From: Styela clava
Lineage: Eukaryota > Chordata > Ascidiacea > Stolidobranchia > Styelidae
Assembly: GCF_964204865.1 (NCBI RefSeq)
Contig: NC_135251.1
Location: 20,274,001-20,338,000, forward strand
Length of the DNA: 64,000 nucleotides
Direction of reading: 5' to 3'
The notes beneath the pieces were generated by a model, which saw nothing but the letters and a program-made list of their open reading frames with translations, ran no database searches and was not told the DNA's origin. The position numbers were made by a program, and so were the translations under genes. This document shows, piece by piece, positions 1-9,705 of the stretch (within the stretch, counting starts at the first letter, position 1; each line of letters begins with the position of its first letter).

Positions 1-2546
1 TCAAAATATATTGTTCACGATTTGATTGCAAAATCGTATATTCAATGTCATCCAACAAGTGCGTATTTGATGCTGTTTTTCTTTATGATATCTCAAAGTA
101 GATTTTGTACGTCGAACACTGATGACAATGAATGAATCTTGACAATTTATCAACCAAAATACCTTTTCAGATTTGAAAAAATTCATGGCTTTTAAAAATG
201 GCGCTCTTTGGCTTAACATATTCGTGCTAACATTCTTTTTTCTAAAATGGGTGTCATGAAATCCCCTCCCGATCGTTTCTAACAGACAAAATTTTGAAAA
301 ATGGACTTCGAATTGCTAGTACTTACATTATGCAGCGGTTCCAGCAAATCCCCTGCATGTAATAAAATTAATATCGCGCAATTTGTCACGTTGAATATCA
401 ACACAAACCAAGAAACTTTCCAATGTCTTTCCTTGCAAGGTCGATTTTGAGACTTGAATCCTAGCGATGTTACAATTTAATTATAGTCATGAAGTCAGAA
501 ATTCGATTTTTTACCATGATACTATCCCCTATTCCATTTTCCAATTCAGTTTTAAGATGGATGTCAGGATGTGCTTCGAAAAAGCTGGGACAAAGATTCC
601 AAAAGAAATTGTAAAGGCAGTAAACGTCTAAATTATCCTCTAAGTATTCTCAAATGGGACGCGCACCAAGATGGCGCACAACCTAAACATAGTATGTGTG
701 TACCGGTCAGAATTCAGGTTGTGCGACATACTTCTGAGCACCATTGAATGGGTTTAATTACACCCAGTTAGGAAACCACTGCAATAAAGTATATTTTCAT
801 CTTTATCATGTTGATTCAAGACACGGTTGCAATCATCGATTACTTTGGATTTGGGCGCTGTTCATCGTCATCATGAAAGGACCAACGATAAAAAAAAAAA
901 GATAATTACTAGCCACGAATAAATTTGTATGGGTGGTGGCCCCAAATGTACTCAGCTTGATGTCTTGATTATTTTCTTCATGTTTTCAATATAAATTTGA
1001 AGTGGATTTTTACTAACGAAATATGGGGGTTCACAGCTGTTAAATTACCCTCACTACTAAGCTTTTTGTGTCGTTCCATTTTTTCGGGAGTGATATCGCA
1101 GATCATGTATCTGTGATAGAAACTCTCTAACCTAGTGTTCCAAGCTATTCCACGTATAATATATATATCTTGCCTTTAACTGTGTAAGCATCAAAGATAA
1201 CACATTCCGGGCTGAAATCCCATGCCTCCACCTCATCCAGGGTGCAATTAATTGGATAGGCAATATCGATTCTAAATAAAAATAACTCCTTATATTTATC
1301 GGGTGACCGTACACTTGAACCCATACATTTACACCCGAATATCCGCGGTTTCAAATGAGGGTGCTAAAATCCATGAGTTAGGATGAGTTCAAATATCCGT
1401 AAAATAAAAAAAATTCATAGGTGCAATAGTATGCAGGTGCAATTGTCGTGGGTTCAAATTACGGGTTCAAATGTAATGGAACCATTTATCGTGATATATC
1501 AGAATCTGGTTCAATGCAAAAATCAGTACAAGCTGCTTATATTCACTCGAGGTATCCGTCCATGGGTGCAATCTCCTCGGTACATACGCCCATGGAGGGA
1601 ATATAATGCCCTATAACAAGACAATGAATCAATTCGTTGACCCCCTAATAAAAATTTGGACTGGCTGCGCTCTAGATATAAATACAATCTATTCGATGAG
1701 TTTTGTTCTATAAGTCACAAATTTTATAAATAAATGTCGCCAACTACCGGCCATAATATACTGCGATGGCAAATTTATTGAACAAACCCCTGTTTGTAGG
1801 CGCAACCCAGCTCAATGATGACTTGTAACTCCAAAAACGAAACAGATTTCATGGAAATTATCCAGCTAAATTGGACTCGCTGTGTACCAAAACTGCACAA
1901 GATAGTTATAGTATAAGTATAAGTTTATTTCGGCTCCATAATCAGCAATAGACGATAAAAAAATAGATAAAAACAGAAGTAAAAGTAACTGATTATAGAA
2001 TCGGGAAAGCGAGCAAAACCTAGAGTAAGGTTTGAAACGTACAGATTTTAAATGAAAAGGTATTGATAAAAGAAGTAGTACGTGTTCGCTCACAAGTTTT
2101 TAAGTTCGATAATCGGAAACCCGAGCGGCTTTTAAAAGTTGAATTTTCCGAAGACTTCTGAGAAAACATATTGCAGCCATGACTTGAAAATATGCAACAA
2201 AATCACGTTCGACAAAATGTAAAATGTACTTCTCTCTGAAAAAGCCTACTGTTAGAGTTACTTAATAATTTCAAAATAAACTCCATTCCACTCCACAATA
2301 AAATGTATATATATATACAACTGATACAATCAATATCGAAATGTTACGTTTTACTTTTACGCTAAAAAAAAGAGTGGATAATGATGGGGATGGGAGTTCC
2401 ACAAAGCCCTTGTCAATTCATCTACCATCATGTTTTCACGTTCCAACAAATGATCGTTTGCGTAAATTCGAATTGTTTATTTTTTTTTATATAAATTTTC
2501 TTGTGTTTTTCACTGCTTGTCATATGTTATCCCAAGCTTTTTTAAA
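1..2546. other. Gene-poor flank, no supported gene
   Basis: Short open frames exist on both strands but none shows a recognisable domain, codon signature or splice structure. The stretch is AT-rich with scattered microsatellite-like runs, for example TATATA near 2304-2317. I see no RNA gene and no convincing transposon ends here. Confidence 0.6.
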
Positions 2547-2554
2547 CATATCAC

Positions 2555-3287
2555 TAGGGCTGGGCATTTCGAATCGAATATTCGAATCGAATCGAATATT
2601 AAATTATTCAAATCGGTTCAAAGCTAAATTTCGAATCGCTACCATCTTGTTTTTTTCTTTCCGCCAATGGTCTAGGTCAGGGGGGTCCAAACCCAGGCCC
2701 GCGGTTCACATGTGGCCCGCCACTTCATTATCTGTGGCCCACATCGCATTAGGAGACGAATCAAAAAATTGCATTTTGTGTTGTTTCGTCATAAAATTAA
2801 CTAAAAAAATCTTTTGACATATTGTTGCATCATTAATGTCACTAAATTGACTAGTGTTATGGCTTGCTGGGGCAACTAGCGAAGTTAAACGAGCAAAGTT
2901 TTTGGCACTATTGTGGCCCGCGAACAATGCAAAAGTAATTTTGTGGCCCGGGGAGCTGCCAATCCTGGACCACCCTGGTCTAGGTGAATTCCTCATTTTT
3001 TGTTCATTGAAGTCATAATTATTTTTTCAACGCAATTCTAACATATGACTATTCTCTGCAGTGAGTTATTGATAAAACGTGTTTGTTATTGGGTGTGAAC
3101 GCTCAGTAATCTATCTGCGTGATGTATTCTATGTCTTCAGTGATTCATTTGTTGAGAGGACCAATTACTATAAAAAAAAAATGTCGCTTAAAATCATATA
3201 TTTCCAAGTATTCATGATTCGATTCGATTTGAAAAAATTATTCGATTGATTCTGAAATCACAAGATATTCAAAAATGCCCAGCCCTA
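2555..3287. mobile_element. Non-autonomous hAT MITE (outer), with 8-bp target duplication
   Basis: The two ends are inverted copies of TAGGGCTGGGCATTT. The flanking 8 bases CATATCAC occur at 2547-2554 and again at 3288-3295, a perfect target-site duplication of the length hAT transposases make. The interior is rich in TCGAAT repeats and has no transposase. A second, younger MITE (2678-2977) sits inside it, so about 433 bases belong to this element. An open frame at 2341-2817 crosses its left end and is therefore not a gene. Family assignment rests on the 8-bp duplication and terminus style. Confidence 0.85.
2678..2977. mobile_element. Non-autonomous hAT MITE (inner), nested
   Basis: It starts CAGGGGGGTCCAAACCC and ends with the inverted counterpart, reading CAGGGTGGTCCAGG on the other strand. 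GTCTAGGT flanks both sides (2670-2677 and 2978-2985), a perfect 8-bp duplication. The interior carries the GTGGCCCGC motif found near the ends of many hAT elements, plus filler with no coding capacity. It interrupts the older MITE at 2555-3287, so its insertion is the younger event. Confidence 0.9.
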
Positions 3288-3295
3288 CATATCAC

Positions 3296-4843
3296 TTAAA
3301 CTTAAATAGCTTATATTATCGTGAATCCAAAGAACAAAATGAGCCAAGTCCACTGCTGCGTTCCAAAATACACGGGGGTGATTTCAAAAGTGAGTTCAAC
3401 AATCAAACTTTAAATGCCGATTGAATACAACACCAGAAGCAATTACCTTTACAAAGGTCTTGGAAATATACGAATGGGTTAATATAATATGTAACTCGAC
3501 CAGTGATTCTAGCCTTTTTTTCTTGGCTCCATATTCGATTCCCAAGAACTACGTGGCTCATACAGGAAAATTTCTTCCTGCAAAAATAGACACTTCAGCA
3601 CTTCCACTTTTTTTAATCAAAATGAAAAACCACTCAATTTTCAAAACTGCATCATCATTCATTGTTATTTCAATCGATTCAGCAATTTTTGATATGTTTA
3701 TGGCCTAACTGAAAATGTTACTGTGGGCCATGGCCCACTCGTTAAGAACCAGTGAACTAGATCAGTGCTCTTCAATCGGGTATATATATGGTAAACCCAA
3801 GTGTATACCGGACCATAAGTTGTGTATACAACTGAAAAAGGATATACGAAGGGTGTACAGCCTAAGTCAGGGATTCTAAACTCTAATATGATAAATTATA
3901 AAATATTCAAGCGGAGACAAGAATGCAAACGCGGCGCACATGAAATATAAAATGTCATTAACGCAAAGAACCGACGTGAGCACAGTGTTACACAACGAAC
4001 CATATAGATAATGCGGCCACGTGGGTGGGTTGGTGATTTCGGCTGCCATGCACTTCGTTTGATTTACGTTGAGCATTATTCCCGTTGACGCTAAGGCCGT
4101 CAGTCAAATTTATAACTTGCGGACACTAGCCTATTAGATTGCATGATGATATTGCAGTACAATATGTGCTTAAAATTCAATGTTTGTTATGCCTTAAATA
4201 AACATTGGTATTTGTAAGGTATTGAAAAATTGTGAAAAGGTTGGGGCTGTCGGTTAACTGATGTTAGATGGTTAACGGTTAAGATTTATTTTAACCCGTA
4301 ACTGACATCTCAGGTAATATCATCTTTATAATGGACAAATCTTTCAAAAATGATTACGTCATTGGTCATTGCAAATTCCTCTCCTGTGGCGTGTGCATTC
4401 ATTATTAGCATTTACTTTTGTGTGCTTTGAAATGAATAATATGTCTCCTTTTCGATGCATATTGTAAAAAGTTATAATACGTATAGTGTATACAGAGGAA
4501 ATTATTACATTCTTAAAAAAACTGCAATTGTAAGGTTTAAGAAATTTGGTAGAAATTGGAATCTAAAACGTACTTTAAAAGCTTTCATAGTTATGTCAAA
4601 CAGCACACATACGCAACAGCAACAGAACAAAAAATAAATAGTGAGGCCATTTCAAATTACATCACACATCCAAAATGCATAATAGGCAAATCGGTTTCGT
4701 GAATTTGCACGCGTCACTTGTTTTCTTTACTTCCGTCGACAACCACCTTATACAATTATTGTTATCTTTTCTTTTCAATATATTAGCAGAGTCAACATGT
4801 TGCCATGCGTAAGTTCTCACCAATATCACTTCAAATCCTGCTA
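3296..4843. other. No supported gene; hAT-end debris
   Basis: Around 3720-3760 a GGGCCATGGCCCAC motif followed by TTAAGAACCAGTG looks like the right end of a decayed hAT element without a matching left end. Other open frames (3421-3708 +, 3876-4076 -) have no recognisable content. Nothing else is supportable. Confidence 0.45.
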
Positions 4844-5209
4844 TCAATACAGTCGCGAATTGCCACGATGGCAGAAATGACAAACACTCTCTGCTGTTGT
4901 GCAGACCCCAAATTTTAATGTATCCATTGTAAATTTCGAACAAGCCTGATAGCAAGACAGCATTTTATTATTTTCCTTATTAATTTCACCGACACTTTCG
5001 ATGGCATCAATATAACGCAATAACTTTTGTCTAAAATCGATTTGCTTTCGAAATAAAGCTATAAAAATATACTTCTTCGTGTGTTTCCGGATGCGAACAC
5101 GAATTAAGTTCATTTGAGCGGGTTGTCGAGATTTGACGCTAGTGGAATTGGTAATAATAGTTTTCATATTTGTGGACTCAGTGGAAATCACATTGACACC
5201 AGACATCAT
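4844..5209 (-). CDS. Hypothetical 121-residue open frame
   Basis: An ATG-initiated frame (tandem ATGATG at its start) of 121 codons with a lysine- and arginine-rich middle (residues about 30-75) and a cysteine-containing tail. I recognise no family, signal peptide or membrane segment. It is longer than most random frames in this AT-rich region and has mixed amino-acid composition, which is the only support. A different minus-strand frame (4662-4955) overlaps its 3' part. It could be a chance frame, an exon of a spliced gene or a decayed element. Confidence 0.2.
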   Translation of the reverse strand: MMSGVNVISTESTNMKTIITNSTSVKSRQPAQMNLIRVRIRKHTKKYIFIALFRKQIDFRQKLLRYIDAIESVGEINKENNKMLSCYQACSKFTMDTLKFGVCTTAESVCHFCHRGNSRLY

Positions 5210-6046
5210 GCTATGACATTTTCCCCGACACCCAAATACGAATGCAACAAATACGAGTCAGATCTATCTGTATTATTCATTTATATTATACACCATAAAG
5301 GAGAATGTGAGATATATATGTCATCAAATCACTAACACCCTGTGACTATCTGCAGATTCATTGTTCGACATGGTTCACACCGCCAAGGTATTGCGTAACT
5401 TTCCACTATTAGAAAATTAGATCATGCTTGTTGGTCATCGATCGATTAAAAGAAAGTTCTGGTAAATCATGTGCTTTGTATCAAAAAAACAAATAGGACG
5501 GAGAAATAAATAATTACAGAAAGCCATTGACGAATTTCATTACGACACTCCAGAATTACTAAAAGTTTAACTAATTCAACAACCAATCCCGTTTCTTCAT
5601 TGAGAATGTTTTTGTTATGACTATTCAACTACTTTATTATTCGAAATCATATGTTACTTCTTATGTAGTCACGTACGTACGTTTTTGTTATTTATCCCAA
5701 CAGCGTTTCGTCCACGTATGCACTTAATGTAGACAGTGCGTCATCGAGCTCTCGACCTATTGAGAGCGGGTGGGCCGATTTATTATTAATCATAAAGCGG
5801 AGAGAGGTTACAACGCCTTCGTTACGCCAGTTTTGCGCAAACCAGGCATAATTTCTGATGCAATCGCCATCCTCCGGGCAAAACACGAATTAATTTCAAC
5901 CAATGAAATCGCGAGGTTCGCTCGTGCGTGCAGCAGAATGACAACAAAAACATACGCCCGTACCTTTATAAAAGTTACGTCTGCAAGCCGAGATCATATA
6001 GCAAACGTTGAAGCGACTGTGTAATATTGATTCAGATATAATCAAA

Positions 6047-6568
6047 ATGAGTGACGGTAAGACTGCTACCAACAACTTCGAGGCCGAATATTACGACCAA
6101 TATGACTACTACAACATAGAAGACGACAAGCATTCAGGTGCGAGTAGTCGAAAAGGTCGTTCTAAAGCCGAAGCCGCCAAACGAAGGTAGGTTTGACTTT
6201 GGCGCACATACTTTGCCTACCTTTATTACCTTATTTAATTTTGATTTTCCAAACAATGTGTTATAAATCTTTTCAGTGCCTTAATTTGTCTTTCAAAAAT
6301 AAGTGAAAAATCGAATGTTTCATTTACCTGAATAACGATTTTTTATTGATATATTTTTTTTTTAAATATTTCTAACATCACATGAGCTTCATGCTTGAGA
6401 GATCGTGGAGTTCTGGTGGCAAAATATCCTGTTGCAAACTTTAAAAAATTTTTTCAAACCATATTCAGTGACTCTTCCACCAACACATGGACGGTGTATG
6501 GTAAATTGGAAACAGAAAGCAATAACAGGGCTAAGAAACAAGCACAACAAAACCAAGGCAAATCTTGA
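6047..6568 (+). CDS. NUPR1: NUPR1-like (p8) small nuclear protein, two exons
   Basis: Joined exons 6047-6186 and 6469-6568 (donor GTAGGT, acceptor TATTCAG, phase 2) give 79 residues, close to the 82 of human NUPR1. NUPR1 proteins are small, basic, largely disordered, stress-induced chromatin and transcription co-regulators with a nuclear signal. Visible here are an acidic/Tyr-rich N-terminal patch (EAEYYDQYDYYNIEDDKHSG, residues 13-32), the family-like basic run SRKGRSKAEAAKR, and a C-terminal stretch GKLETESNNRAKKQ ending NQGKS. The central Pro-Ser-Gly-His segment usual in the family is missing or altered, so orthology is likely rather than proven. The start chosen is the ATG with AAA upstream; an in-frame GTG-led extension to 6008 lacks support. 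The gene is convergent with the nucleoredoxin-like gene at 8230-9315. Its exon 2 is repeated at 20416-20515. Confidence 0.55.
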
Positions 6569-8229
6569 AAGAAGATATTCTTAAACAAGGTAAGCTATTT
6601 GTGATATTACAGTTGGTCAATATATAATATGTTCACAGTAAAGCAGAGCCATGGCTTGGCTTCACCATAAAATTCATGATTGAATGTGTTGTTACTTGGC
6701 ATCCACAGCCTATATCCTAACTCAAAGGCAAATATATGTAGAGTAGACTCTTGAGTACATTATGCAATTTTTAATACATAGATGTTTTTACAGGAATCGC
6801 CAGGGAATATCGGACTATGCCACTCTCACAAAGTGTCGGAACGGAAAAATCATCGAGAAAAGTTATGTGGACAAGATTTTTTTGCGCAAGATGCCCTAAA
6901 TAATTATTAGCGCTAGGGATTTTATATGTGGAATTTGTGTATTGATTTTTCATAATTGTGGTGAGATGAGATGAAAATAAAGGCGCAGAGAAAAAATATC
7001 AAGTTGAAAAATACCATGGCTCCATGCGTAGTCTTAGATACAGAATCTGGCGCTCAACAGTAAATAAAGTACTGTTCGGTAATAGCCAGTCGTTGATTGA
7101 TGTACTTCGAGGAGCTGATCACTGGATAATGAATGGACCATTAAAGGGTAGACTGGGAGGGCTTTTTTGTGAAGTTGCGTACGTACAACCAATAACTCGG
7201 CATCATCATCGTCTTTGCATGTCGTACTAGTATTCTTTACTGACCTTTTCAAAAAATTTTGCTTAAAACCATCCACTGCACCTTTCTATGTATCCAAGTA
7301 CAACTAACTTTCAAACCCCAATATAATCCAACTTCTCGTCATAAATACTATGAATAATCACATTTCTAATATTGCGTTTAATGATGAGTAGAACAAAATG
7401 ATTTGTTAGTGCAGTATTTTAAGCAAGTGCTAATGAGTGTGTAAACCAAGACAAATGTACTAATTATATATAGGTATAAAGAACATTGTATGTTTAAAGT
7501 GACGATTGGGGCCACTTGCTATACTTTCCATGGAAACCCTTCACCTGAGAAAGAGAAAATTTGAAATTAGTATTATAGAAACAGTTATTGAAATTGCCAA
7601 TATCTTCGCTGTAGGTCAGTAGTTTTCTTGTGCCTACTCCAAATAAAAACATGGGACCGGAGAAGCTTGATGGCTGATTAATTACAAAACTTTAAGAATA
7701 GCACTTTTGTTTCTGTGTAGGTTAGATCTTAATGAGATTACATGCTGATGACTGGAAGTATAAATAAATGCCAAGATACAGCTTTGCCAATCTATATTTG
7801 TCCACATATTCATATTTTGCAAACCACCATTCTGTTTAATACATGGCCAGTATCAAAATTATTGCAATTTCAACCACAATCTCTCATTTAGGACAGGCTT
7901 TTGAATCCCAGATATTTTGAGTTCAAGTAAGGTATCCCAGGTTAACTCTGATGCATCACAAAAATGTTACTGACCATCAGGTTAAATAAATTAAAGACTG
8001 TAGTTGTTTTGACAGTAAATGATTCAGAAGTAAACTCAGTTTTAGCAACCAATGATATACTATGAACTACTGTTGATTCAAAGATGACAATTTTAGACCA
8101 AATAATTTTTTAAAGATTGCAAATATGAGCAGCAACAATATTTAAATATGAGAATAATGACAAGAAACTATGCATGAAATTTGTAAAAAATCATTCAGCA
8201 TAAATCCAGGCTTGGAAAATGGAAAAAAA
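6569..8229. other. Intergenic DNA between convergent genes
   Basis: This holds the probable 3' ends of the NUPR1-like gene and the nucleoredoxin-like gene. It is largely alignable with 20516-22351. The two copies differ by many small indels with no shared reading frame, so I see no further gene. Confidence 0.55.
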
Positions 8230-9315
8230 CTAACAAATATTCATAGATAATAATGATTTCAATGACAGATTAGAAAAGTGAAAAATTGATTCGCTTTGCA
8301 CAAAAACAAGTTTAAAAATTATACCATCTGGGTCAGTCAGAACCATCTGTCTCGCACCAGACTTAGTTTTAATCTGGTTTCCTTCAGAATCGAATAAAAG
8401 CAAACTTGGAATTCCTTTCACTCCGTATTTTCCAGCCAGTTCGTTCTAAAAATAATTATGGTAATATGACTTTATATTTATAGTGAAGCAACTAATGGAA
8501 AAAAGCACTATCATGAAGTCTAAACAGAGTCTGTTAATAATAAGCACTGTGAATAAATCTGAATTTAAGGTGCTACGTATTGTACAAAGTTATAATGGAA
8601 ATATTTTACCAGAAATTCGAAAAGCTGAAAAGCATGCCTTATCGGAAATACTTCCCTATTCATCACAGAATATACTGATATGAACAGAAATTTTATGATA
8701 CTGAATTGTCCAAACATCCCATAATACAAGCTATGATTATTCAAACATTACCCTTAAATCACTACTGAAGGGAATCGCATGCCAAGGCATGTCGTTATAA
8801 TATCCTTTAAACGTTTTCTCATCTCTATCCAGACTAACAAAGATCACTTCAAACTTTTTTCCTCCTCGAGCGTTTACTTTGTTGTAAAATTGCGCCAGTC
8901 TGAAAAAATAAGCAAATAAAGTTTCCTCGCGATTAGGCCTGATATTGGTATTAGTTATCGTATTTCATGTTGACTGAATAATTCAGTAATAAAATGTCAT
9001 CTGTAATATCTGGCAAGCCGACAGGCCTGTGAGTCAATTTCTGATGGCAAAATATGGTGAAACTAAGATTGGAGAATGTTAGACAGTCCATAAAATCTTT
9101 GTAAGCTACACAGGTCTGCAGGTACCGTACTGGTACATTACAATATTTACAAACAGCATTTCATACTTGGGGGTGAATTGTTTGCATGGTGGACACCAGT
9201 GTGCACTGAAGTACAGTCCCAAAACATCTTCACCGTTGAGATTCAAATCATCTGACTTAATATTCCCACTCTTGGAAACCAACTCATCACCCAGTAAGTT
9301 ACACTTCCAGCTCAT
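8230..9315 (-). CDS. Nucleoredoxin-like/tryparedoxin-like thioredoxin, copy A
   Basis: Exons on the minus strand are 9315-9167, 8899-8752 and 8445-8230. Donors are GTATGA and GTAATG; acceptors are TTTTCAG and TTTTTAG. They give 170 residues. It is a single thioredoxin-fold domain of the nucleoredoxin/tryparedoxin group, which reduces or oxidises cysteines of partner proteins. The redox motif WCPPC is at residues 40-44, followed by KQFTPK across the first junction. Next come a FEVIFVSLD strand, the family-typical DMPWHAIPF, and GIPSLLLFD with the cis-proline. No signal peptide is seen, so a cytosolic or nuclear location is expected. The C-terminus runs 23 residues past the point corresponding to the copy B stop, into sequence that is 3' untranslated in copy B. 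The start ATG is matched exactly by copy B. Substrates cannot be read from the sequence. Confidence 0.85.
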
Positions 9316-9532
9316 TTTACAGTTCTTTCTCTTGTTGTTCGGAAACTATTCTATAAGCAACCAACTTAACGTAAATTTAACAGATCAACTGAATTAAATT
9401 CTGTACCATATATCAGTACGTACCGTAGCTTTATTTAGTGACGCAGTGACTTCTGCGATGCACCATTTTGCACGATTGCTCAGTCATCGTGACTTGCTTA
9501 TTTATCATGACAGCGGCTTGTTAGTCATTATC

Positions 9533-9542
9533 GTGACGAGGC
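9533..9542 (+). promoter_or_regulatory. Antioxidant-response-type motif upstream of copy A
   Basis: GTGACGAGGC fits the RTGACnnnGC consensus bound by CNC-bZIP/small Maf factors. It lies about 220 bases upstream of the copy A start codon, in a stretch with several TGAC-containing words. The matching place in copy B (near 23664) reads CAGACGATGC and no longer fits. A ten-base motif can occur by chance. Confidence 0.25.
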
Positions 9543-9705
9543 AGGTTTTGTGTTACTGTGTACCTGCTTGCGCATTTAGGGATGATTATATACAAACAAA
9601 AATAAATTCTATTTTTTAAGCGTTTTCGTGCAATTCGCACTGAAACACAAACCTGTAACTTGGGCTTCCTATCAAACTTTCCCCCAAGCGAACCAACCAC
9701 AATGA

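Larger units (their letters stand above)
6275..9690 (+). repeat. Segmental duplication, copy A
   Basis: From inside the NUPR1-like intron through exon 2, the intergenic DNA and the whole nucleoredoxin-like gene, this segment aligns in direct orientation with 20180-23800, about 13.9 kb downstream. Shared landmarks in the same order are the NUPR1-like exon 2, a block beginning near 6770 (matching 20740), the three thioredoxin exons, and the promoter-side CAGTCATCGTGACTTGCTTA at 9480. Similarity fades near 9660-9690, just before the hAT insertion at 9706. Boundaries are by eye, to within about 50 bases. Confidence 0.85.

Noticed and set aside
2341..2817. 158-codon plus-strand open frame
   Set aside because: It runs from unique DNA into the two nested hAT MITEs (2555-3287, 2678-2977); the frame is an accident of the insertions.
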